From: a virus
Strand: one strand, 5' to 3'
IMG/VR virus record: IMGVR_UViG_3300042301_003737
Span: 1 to 41,098 of that record
DNA length: 41,098 bases
Shown piece by piece: positions 35,901 through 41,098 of the stretch. The notes beneath the pieces are model-generated. The model saw nothing but the letters and a program-made list of their open reading frames with translations. It made no database searches and was not told where the DNA came from. The translations under genes were made by a program, and so were the position numbers. How positions within the stretch are numbered: position 1 is the first letter of the stretch; each line of letters begins with the position of its first letter.

Positions 35901-36677
35901 ACACCACACCTTTACCTTAATAGGCAAAGTGGATGGAACATTAAGGGAAGCTTTAATCCAACAACTGATCGTGGATTATCTATTTTAGTTAATCAGCCTA
36001 AAGCTGAAGACACACTAATTGGATCTGTTCAAATGTGGGTTAGGTTTTATGAAAAAACCTTTCCAAGTGGACCAATTATGATATTCTCTATTGCTCATAA
36101 AAATGGAATATACGACTTTTTCTTAGAGTCTGACTCTAGTCAACAAAGAGGTTTTGTTTTTGGGGTAGACAGAGAGTCATCAGAAATACTTGAAGGATTA
36201 AACTACTACGTTAATGGAAAAGAGGTAAATACTCCAACATTAATGAATGAAGAGTGGACCGTGCTAAGTGTTGAGTTCCCAAGTTTGCTTGACTTTAGCG
36301 AAGTTTCTGGAAAGATTGATATCAATGGTCCACTAATATATAACAATATTTCTTATACTCTAGCTACAAATATTGAAAAATCAGAGTCTTTGGAAACAAG
36401 ACCATGGGATGCAATAGAAAATCTGGATTCATCAACAGCAACCTGGAGCTATGTTCTTAATACCTGGAAGCTTCCAGCCACGACTACTTGGCAAGATGTA
36501 AAGATTATTAATCAAAGTCAGGTATATAACATTAACTCACAGGCTACATATGAGAGATATACTGGTTCAAATAGGATAGTTATTGATGACGAATCTGCTG
36601 GATTATTGATTAGCCCAGAAAAATTTGTAGCATATAGGGAAATTTCTTGGGTCAATAATGTAAAAATACCAGCCTAA
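32988..36677 (+). CDS. Giant LamG-like tail protein (1229 aa)
   Basis: Largest gene of the window. Starts MANNTTLSNLYVERASSEHP with LALWMLNEEIDYI, a tail-protein N-terminus. Residues about 285-430 are concanavalin/LamG-like (DYTVEMWIKANVSSTTPRKI, LYVDHAHLSFKI, WLGFYAYNDVDPLDIDTFSI). A second similar region lies at about 1000-1110 (GSVQMWVRFYEKTFPSGPIM). Long beta-rich segments with many Asn/Tyr/Ser. LamG folds usually bind glycans. It sits between the fibres and the portal, so it may be a long adhesive tail or head protein. No protease or lysin motif. Confidence 0.8.
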   Translation: MANNTTLSNLYVERASSEHPLALWMLNEEIDYITQITNSQRDFWNSNNWDITNGTVADASNIAGSPRTPILDSSISKVVGSVPATPTQDVVLISEFDIAQNSLDQDLSNIALGFYVYFDTPLANHVSFGLSYVDSLSNEQENLYTTLVKNTDRLTWKFFSHTFDLPPTTATDIKLVIKVNVNTGGTSSEYNLFLSGLSLGQWSEDFNKYSYGITPENIPSNINLPAEAELKALPAFSYGTSGNQAYYLSRESKLSCKNFGVPLVYGSYNVTKISPNVYNNINYPSLIFPGYGFLNERGRYNDYTVEMWIKANVSSTTPRKIFGPISGTDGLYVDHAHLSFKINDQISSHFIGEWFRPMMIHIRVLTNFLMILVNGEEVMSLEFDQDAITLPEEIVNGKNQDWLGFYAYNDVDPLDIDTFSIYSYGMPTEVAKRHWVWGQAVVAPEQTNSSINAITAFNDYAFANYSVNYNYPDFANWRQAFFSNVEAGSKILSLPEYQLPQFSIGQNTIKDLYSDIQAMSLDEEDTDDVAGIKYLTLKPNEDWDSNSDFIYFDNFAILNDPVETIYGIFKTDGTETNAPLFKITNKFNNDYLIISITGTTVTYKIVLSEISTTLATKTIEVNKKFAAGINIEKLSSSQDIDISRFFSNVSGLDVFLAGDGSKKFSGKIYRFGFDGPYNTRKIFSLSDENGILISSTTQSNQLFLHTANYTLTTINEYGLLFPDIAVSGYWEDYMPLSYFSKAIADYDGTEKYEIDSIQFNLDFPEPPTSQTVKVEAAWTYADMKQQYSQPELIPYGTLDSEYYSGWENYEDMSENTTSTEFYNTSESIVRSYISFQKISDGANKNLIELNTPYNALSSGVLDPENINAVNWKNTPYEVTTGTVIYPPKRTYAGSGINFNDYAIVYHLDFLSNGILHHPVKLRELQLASKVLERTDFTPVGSKFGIPAYYYSRSGLYFDLKGKNPIATYKKSTPHLYLNRQSGWNIKGSFNPTTDRGLSILVNQPKAEDTLIGSVQMWVRFYEKTFPSGPIMIFSIAHKNGIYDFFLESDSSQQRGFVFGVDRESSEILEGLNYYVNGKEVNTPTLMNEEWTVLSVEFPSLLDFSEVSGKIDINGPLIYNNISYTLATNIEKSESLETRPWDAIENLDSSTATWSYVLNTWKLPATTTWQDVKIINQSQVYNINSQATYERYTGSNRIVIDDESAGLLISPEKFVAYREISWVNNVKIPA

Positions 36678-36679
36678 TG

Positions 36680-36688
36680 TGGTATACT
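36680..36688 (+). promoter_or_regulatory. Extended -10 promoter (TGGTATACT), leaderless
   Basis: TGGTATACT with the hexamer at 36683-36688, 7 nt from the ATG at 36696. It begins the head-gene unit. Confidence 0.6.
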
Positions 36689-36695
36689 GTTGGTT

Positions 36696-37079
36696 ATGGA
36701 AAACGATATTTTATCAAAAGTTAGTAACGTTCGTAGAAAAGTTATAGAAACAGATGTCGAATGGGGCCTATATGTTTATAAAAAGGCAAATGGTAAGTAC
36801 TTTACAGATGGTGAAGGAAATGTTCTAAACATCCCATCCATGAAGGGTGATCTTTCTAAGATGGCAGAGCTGTTTAGTGCAGCCAAGTATCACGGAGATT
36901 CTGGTGATGGCGAGGCAAAGTTTGTTCCTGGATTGACGAGGGTATCTGACGAGACACATTCAGAACAAGTAGACCGTATGAAGCAGGGATACATTCCATC
37001 TATGACAGACTATGGAGCCTGGGAAGATGCCCAGAAGACTCTTGACACATATGGACAAGAAGCATTGGAAGCAGACTAA
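36696..37079 (+). CDS. Conserved-type protein upstream of the portal (127 aa)
   Basis: ATG at 36696 chosen over a TTG at 36690, because the promoter places the transcript start at about 36695-36696. MENDILSKVSNVRRKVIETD, VEWGLYVYKKANGKYFTDGE, SMKGDLSKMAELFSAAKYHG, SMTDYGAWEDAQKTLDTYGQ. Similar-looking small proteins precede the portal in several marine and freshwater phages. Probably structural or packaging-associated. TAATG overlap with the portal. Confidence 0.75.
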   Translation: MENDILSKVSNVRRKVIETDVEWGLYVYKKANGKYFTDGEGNVLNIPSMKGDLSKMAELFSAAKYHGDSGDGEAKFVPGLTRVSDETHSEQVDRMKQGYIPSMTDYGAWEDAQKTLDTYGQEALEAD

Positions 37080-38704
37080 TGGAAGACAACCTATATATTG
37101 GTGCATCTCTAAACACTCAAGAAGAAGAGATAAACAAGTTTAAGGATTCTGACCCATTCAATAAAAGCTGGGATGATCTTAAAAACTACGATGGCTTAGA
37201 GAAAAACTTTAAGCGTAGAACAGACCGCATCGTAAAAGCACAGTATGACTATGCAACACCAAACAACGCAAATCTAGCTTCTGAGCAATACTTGACATCA
37301 GCTTCAGCAAGAAGTATGGGTATAGACAACACTGGAAGCAAGCAGATTAACCCTGGCTCAGTTTACCGAAATGGCTATGGACTATTTGATGTAATCACTC
37401 CACCATATAATCTTTATGAGCTGGCAAACTACTACGATGCTTCTTTTGCAAATCATGCAGCAATTGATGCAAAGGTTGCCAACATTGTTGGACTAGGATA
37501 TTCTTTTCACGTCACAGATCGCACAACACTAAATCTTGAAGCAAGAGAAGACAGCAGTGCAGTTGACAAAGCTCGTAAAAGAATTGAAAGAATGAAAATT
37601 GAGCTAGCTGACTGGCTAGAGTCTATGAATGACGACGACTCGTTTACTACTACAATGAAAAAAGTTTTGATTGACTATGAGTCAACTGGAAATGGTTACC
37701 TTGAAATTGGAAGAACTGCACTAGGACAGATTGGATATGTTGGTCACGTTCCAGCAACAACAATTCGTGTTCGTAGACTTCGTGATGGATACCTTCAGAT
37801 TATTGGAAACAAGGTTGTATACTTTAGAAATTTTGGAGCAAAGAATCCAAACCCAGTTACTGGCGATCCAAGACCAAACGAGATCATTCATTACAAGTCC
37901 TACTCGCCACTAAACACTTTCTATGGAATTCCAGATATTCTTTCTGCCGTAAGCTCTCTAGTTGGTGACTCTCTGGCTGCACAGTACAATATTGATTACT
38001 TCCAAAATAAGGCTGTGCCAAGATACATAATTACTCTTAAGGGTGCAAAGCTTTCTGGAGATGCTGAAGATAAGATGTTCCGTTTCTTGCAAACTGGATT
38101 AAAATCTCAGTCACACAGGACTTTGTACATCCCACTCCCAGGAGACTCAGATAACAACAAGGTTGAGTTTAAGATGGAACCAATTGAAAACGGTATTCAG
38201 GATGGATCCTTTAAAGAGTATCGTAAACAAAACAGGGACGACATCTTGATTGCTCACCAAGTACCAATCTCAAAGCTTGGTGGAACTGATTCAGGAATTG
38301 CAGCAGCCTTGTCTCAAGATCGCACATTTAAAGAACAGGTTGCAAGGCCAGCACAAGAACATCTTGAAAAAATGGTAAACAAAATCATTAAAGAAAAAAC
38401 AGATATTATTGAGCTTAGGTTTAACGAGCTAACTCTAACTGACGAAATTGCTCAATCTCAAATTCTAGAACGCTATGTTCGTAACAAGATTATGGTTCCT
38501 AACGAAGCTCGTGAACTACTGGATTTGCCTCAAAGAAAAGACGGTGATAAGCCAATGGAAATGAACTCACGCCAAGCGGCAGACGCCTCAGCAAATACCA
38601 GACAAAACAGAGAGAGGGACGCAGAAAGAACAAACAACGCTTCTGACAGCCCAGCAACACTTTCTGGAAGAAATGCTCAAGGTGAGGGTAGAGCAAGTCA
38701 ATAG
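37079..38704 (+). CDS. Portal protein (541 aa)
   Basis: Dodecameric portal at the capsid vertex. Recognised by GNGYLEIGRTALGQIGYVGH, PATTIRVRRLRDGYLQIIGN, PNEIIHYKSYSPLNTFYGIP, DILSAVSSLVGDSLAAQYNI (clip/stem helix), and LIAHQVPISKLGGTDSGIAA with LSQDRTFKEQVARPAQEHLE, the PBSX/HK97 portal pattern. Length is in the usual range. The C-terminal 60 residues are Gln/Asn/Arg-rich and disordered. It is followed by protease/scaffold and capsid, the usual head order; the terminase is not in the window. Confidence 0.93.
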   Translation: MEDNLYIGASLNTQEEEINKFKDSDPFNKSWDDLKNYDGLEKNFKRRTDRIVKAQYDYATPNNANLASEQYLTSASARSMGIDNTGSKQINPGSVYRNGYGLFDVITPPYNLYELANYYDASFANHAAIDAKVANIVGLGYSFHVTDRTTLNLEAREDSSAVDKARKRIERMKIELADWLESMNDDDSFTTTMKKVLIDYESTGNGYLEIGRTALGQIGYVGHVPATTIRVRRLRDGYLQIIGNKVVYFRNFGAKNPNPVTGDPRPNEIIHYKSYSPLNTFYGIPDILSAVSSLVGDSLAAQYNIDYFQNKAVPRYIITLKGAKLSGDAEDKMFRFLQTGLKSQSHRTLYIPLPGDSDNNKVEFKMEPIENGIQDGSFKEYRKQNRDDILIAHQVPISKLGGTDSGIAAALSQDRTFKEQVARPAQEHLEKMVNKIIKEKTDIIELRFNELTLTDEIAQSQILERYVRNKIMVPNEARELLDLPQRKDGDKPMEMNSRQAADASANTRQNRERDAERTNNASDSPATLSGRNAQGEGRASQ

Positions 38705-38706
38705 TT

Positions 38707-38753
38707 TGATATACTGTAAAAAGTGATCAAAATGATAAAATGTTTGCTATAAT
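38707..38753 (+). promoter_or_regulatory. Three stacked extended -10 promoters before the protease/capsid genes
   Basis: TGATATACT (38707-38715), TGATAAAAT (38733-38741) and TGCTATAAT (38745-38753) lie in 47 nt. The last is 9 nt from the ATG at 38763, with GAGGG between. Tandem starts would suit highly expressed scaffold and capsid genes. Confidence 0.55.
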
Positions 38754-38762
38754 TAGAGGGAT

Positions 38763-40124
38763 ATGAATATTAATAAAGCACAATGGGTGACTGACGGCGA
38801 CAATGTTCGTCTGTCAATGCCTATTGGCAAAGTAGACAAGGAACGTCGTATTGTTTCTGGATTTGCTACCCTTGACAACGTAGACAAGCAGGGTGATGTA
38901 GTTGACACATCCGCTAGCCTAAGTGCTTTCAAGAACTTCCGTGGAAATCTTCGTGAAATGCACCAGCCATCTGCTGTTGGAAAAATCGTTTCTTTCAAGG
39001 AAGACAAGTATTTTGATCCAAACAGCAAAAAGTTTTATTCTGGTGTTTACGTCTCTGCTTATGTATCTAAGGGTGCACAAGACGCTTGGGAAAAAGTTTT
39101 AGACGGAACATATTCTGGATTTTCTATTGGTGGTAACATCAAGAGGTTTGATGACGAGTATAACGAGGGTACCGACAAAGCTGTCCGTATCATTAAAGAA
39201 TACGAACTACATGAGTTGTCACTAGTAGATAATCCTGCAAACCAGTTTGCAAACATATTCTCTATTGAAAAAGTAAATGGAGAAACAACTGTTGACGGAT
39301 ATCTTTCTAAGACAGAAATTGAAAATGTTTTTTGGGATTCAGAAAACGACATGGTTTTGCTATCAGATTCAGACTCAGCTACGAGTCCAACATCTGGTAA
39401 GCCAATGCAGAATATTGGATTTGTTGAAAAAACAGATTCAGACAATTCTGACGTAATAAAGTTCTTGGTTGATAGTGCTAAAGGCATTAATACAATTAAG
39501 ATAACGAAGGAGGTAAGTCCTATGACTGACACAACAAATGAAGCAGTAGAGGTTGCAGTTGAAGAGACTGTAGTCGAAGAGACTGCTGTTGAAGAATCAC
39601 AGGTCGCTCCAGAGGCTGACACCACAGTAGAAGCAACAGAGGCATCCGTAGAGAAGGCAGCAAAGTCTGACGACATGGATGAGGATGACGAGGAAGACGA
39701 AGACGAGATGAACAAGTCTAAGTCTGACAAGTCATACGGTAAGGATGAGGAAGAGGACGAAATGTCTAAGGCCAAGTCTCCAGAAGATGAAAAAACTGAG
39801 GTAGCTAAGTCTGACGATGCTCTTGAGACTGCAATTGCAGATGTCAAGGACACCGTTTCAAAAGCCTTTAGCGATCTAACTGAAACTGTAAAGTCTCTTT
39901 ATGAGCACGTTTCAGAACTAAGCAAGTCCCTAGATGCAGTTAAGAACGACGTAACTGCAAGCAAGACTGTATTTGATGAATTTGGAAAGAGAGTAGACGC
40001 TGTAGTAGCTGACACTGCTTTCCGCAAGTCTGGCGATGTCGGCGACATCGTACAGGAGCCTGAAGTTAAGGTTCAAAAATCCCTATGGGGAGGTCGTTTC
40101 CTCACTAATAACGACTTATTTTAA
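38763..40124 (+). CDS. Prohead protease-scaffold fusion (453 aa)
   Basis: Residues 1-170 form an HK97/U35-type prohead protease: SGFATLDNVDKQGDVVDT, catalytic-type His67 in REMHQPSAVGK, nucleophile Ser121 in GTYSGFSIGGNIKRF, and YELHELSLVDNPANQF. Residues 254-453 are a highly charged scaffold: Glu/Val repeats, an Asp/Glu/Lys-rich low-complexity block (about 300-350), a coiled coil (about 355-420) and a conserved-looking end GGRFLTNNDLF. The protease matures the capsid and destroys the scaffold. An internal strong ribosome site starts the scaffold alone. Confidence 0.9.
   Translation: MNINKAQWVTDGDNVRLSMPIGKVDKERRIVSGFATLDNVDKQGDVVDTSASLSAFKNFRGNLREMHQPSAVGKIVSFKEDKYFDPNSKKFYSGVYVSAYVSKGAQDAWEKVLDGTYSGFSIGGNIKRFDDEYNEGTDKAVRIIKEYELHELSLVDNPANQFANIFSIEKVNGETTVDGYLSKTEIENVFWDSENDMVLLSDSDSATSPTSGKPMQNIGFVEKTDSDNSDVIKFLVDSAKGINTIKITKEVSPMTDTTNEAVEVAVEETVVEETAVEESQVAPEADTTVEATEASVEKAAKSDDMDEDDEEDEDEMNKSKSDKSYGKDEEEDEMSKAKSPEDEKTEVAKSDDALETAIADVKDTVSKAFSDLTETVKSLYEHVSELSKSLDAVKNDVTASKTVFDEFGKRVDAVVADTAFRKSGDVGDIVQEPEVKVQKSLWGGRFLTNNDLF
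39522..40124 (+). CDS. Nested scaffold protein from an internal start (200 aa)
   Basis: Inside the protease gene and in its frame, AAGGAGGT (39507-39514) stands 7 nt before ATG 39522 (MTDTTNEAVEVAVEETVVEE). This ribosome site is as good as that of the capsid gene and is not explained by the coding need for KITKEVSP. The product is the scaffold half alone, as with lambda C/Nu3. Expected to be made in excess over the protease fusion and to line the procapsid interior. Confidence 0.75.
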   Translation: MTDTTNEAVEVAVEETVVEETAVEESQVAPEADTTVEATEASVEKAAKSDDMDEDDEEDEDEMNKSKSDKSYGKDEEEDEMSKAKSPEDEKTEVAKSDDALETAIADVKDTVSKAFSDLTETVKSLYEHVSELSKSLDAVKNDVTASKTVFDEFGKRVDAVVADTAFRKSGDVGDIVQEPEVKVQKSLWGGRFLTNNDLF

Positions 40125-40147
40125 AATATCACTAGGAGGTGAAATAT

Positions 40148-41098
40148 ATGTCGGAACAAGAACTAATTAAGAACTACCCTGGTTCAGAGTCAAACACTAC
40201 CGCTGAAATTAACGGTGATGGTGCATTTGCATCTGGTGCTGTGGGTGGTGCAACAACTACTAACTCATCTGGTAATCTTTCTCCAGCAGCTAGCCTTGGA
40301 AACATCGCTACACCTGTTTGGGGTTCAACAGCAGGACCGAATGCAGTTAATCCAACAGGTACTCCTGGTGGTATTCTAGCTCCAGAGCAAGCGAAACGCT
40401 TCATTGACTATGTTTGGGACGGTACAGTCCTTGCAAAGGATGGACGTCGAGTAACTATGAGAGCTAACACCATTGAGCTTGAAAAAGTAAACGTTGGAGA
40501 GCGTGTTATCCGTGCAGCAGCACAGGCTGACCCAGCTTTTACAAACGCAGGTGCTACCTTTACCAAGGTTGAACTAACTACCAAGAAGATTCGTCTAGAC
40601 TGGGAAGTATCAACTGAGGCACTAGAAGACAATATTGAAGGTGGTGCTCTTGAGGATCACCTAGTTCGTCTAATGACATCTGCTTTTGCAAATGACATTG
40701 AGGATCTAGCAATCAACGGTACTGGAACAGGCAACAACGCATTCCTTAACATTATGGAGGGCTTTGTTAACAAGGTAACCACAGATGGAGATGCACACGA
40801 GGCACTAGTAACTGTCGCAGACAACGCATGGACTACAGACGTAATGCAGAATATTATTCTTGCAATGCCACGTAAGTATCGTGCACTTAAGAACAACCTT
40901 AAGTTCTACGCTGGTACAGACGCATTCCAGGGCATCGTAAAGAACAATGGTACTCTTGCAGACGCAATTGCTGAGGCATTTGTTAACAAGGGTCCAGGGA
41001 CTGAAGCTAACCGTCAGGCATACCTTGACGGAGGGGCACAGACCTTTGGAGGAGCACGTACAACTCGTGTTCTAGGTATCGAAGTTCAGGAAGTTCCT
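40148..41098 (+). CDS. Major capsid protein, HK97 fold (partial, 317 aa seen)
   Basis: Start at 40148 with AGGAGGT (40134-40140) 7 nt upstream; the frame runs open to the window end. The N-terminus (about 1-75) is Gly/Ala/Thr-rich. Then GGILAPEQAKRFIDYVWDGT, WEVSTEALEDNIEGGALEDH (the P-domain-type segment), LMTSAFANDIEDLAINGTGT, MPRKYRALKNNLKFYAGTDA and GGARTTRVLGIEVQEVP match HK97-fold capsid proteins of actinophage type. Position after protease/scaffold confirms it. Missing only the C-terminal end. Confidence 0.92.
   Translation, partial: MSEQELIKNYPGSESNTTAEINGDGAFASGAVGGATTTNSSGNLSPAASLGNIATPVWGSTAGPNAVNPTGTPGGILAPEQAKRFIDYVWDGTVLAKDGRRVTMRANTIELEKVNVGERVIRAAAQADPAFTNAGATFTKVELTTKKIRLDWEVSTEALEDNIEGGALEDHLVRLMTSAFANDIEDLAINGTGTGNNAFLNIMEGFVNKVTTDGDAHEALVTVADNAWTTDVMQNIILAMPRKYRALKNNLKFYAGTDAFQGIVKNNGTLADAIAEAFVNKGPGTEANRQAYLDGGAQTFGGARTTRVLGIEVQEVP

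Noticed and set aside
39059-39853. 264-aa Ser-rich minus-strand ORF opposite the protease/scaffold gene
   Set aside because: Antisense shadow of the Asp/Glu/Lys-rich scaffold; the plus-strand gene has clear family motifs and ribosome sites.
40027-40050. Palindromic TGTCGG copy in the protease/scaffold gene
   Set aside because: It lies in coding sequence near the gene's end, with no TANNNT at the required 10-nt spacing; coincidence.

Overview
The window is part of the genome of a tailed double-stranded DNA phage (class Caudoviricetes) that infects an AT-rich host. The evidence is a PBSX/HK97-type portal, an HK97-type prohead protease with a nested scaffold, the start of an HK97-fold major capsid protein cut by the right edge, a long array of collagen-like and tail-collar fibre genes, and dozens of tiny tightly packed early genes. 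No integrase, terminase, polymerase, tape-measure or lysis gene is visible, so lifestyle cannot be judged. Many genes appear to be read from leaderless mRNAs (TATAAT exactly 5-7 nt before the ATG) and several families resemble those of actinophages. This fits an AT-rich actinobacterial host, perhaps freshwater, but that is inference.

Layout. 1-5340: leftward block of about 20 small early genes, mostly 21-100 aa. Many are zinc-ribbon or single-TM proteins joined by TAATG stop/start overlaps. They are served by repeated copies of one promoter type and by recurrent intergenic cassettes. 5340-5680: divergent control region. 5680-6540: rightward early genes carrying one copy of the same promoter. 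6540-8042: sparse region with micro-ORFs, a DUF6171-like gene, a holin-like gene, an AT-rich segment with two perfect DnaA boxes that looks like an origin, and a promoter-hairpin-U-run unit that looks like a small RNA gene. 8043-19048: fibre and tail-tip genes. 19050-27281: a cassette with two DUF6065-like proteins, three GT61 glycosyltransferases, a GT2-TPR glycosyltransferase, a HAD-nucleotidyltransferase fusion and a GDPD-like protein. 27314-36677: more fibre, adhesin and LamG-like tail genes. 36696-41098: portal, protease/scaffold, capsid.

How it fits together. The early block is wired by a shared promoter: a TGTCNG box, 10 nt ending in an extended -10 TGN, then TANNNT (14 copies). Upstream elements are 11-bp-phased ATAAC pairs and GCYCGRGC boxes. 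The structural half uses bare extended -10 promoters (TGNTATAAT) without the TGTCNG box. The carbohydrate cassette sits inside the tail-fibre array, next to fibres rich in Gly-X-Thr collagen triplets and a Ser/Thr/aromatic repeat protein. The most attractive hypothesis is therefore a phage-encoded system that builds a sugar and attaches it to the phage's own fibres.
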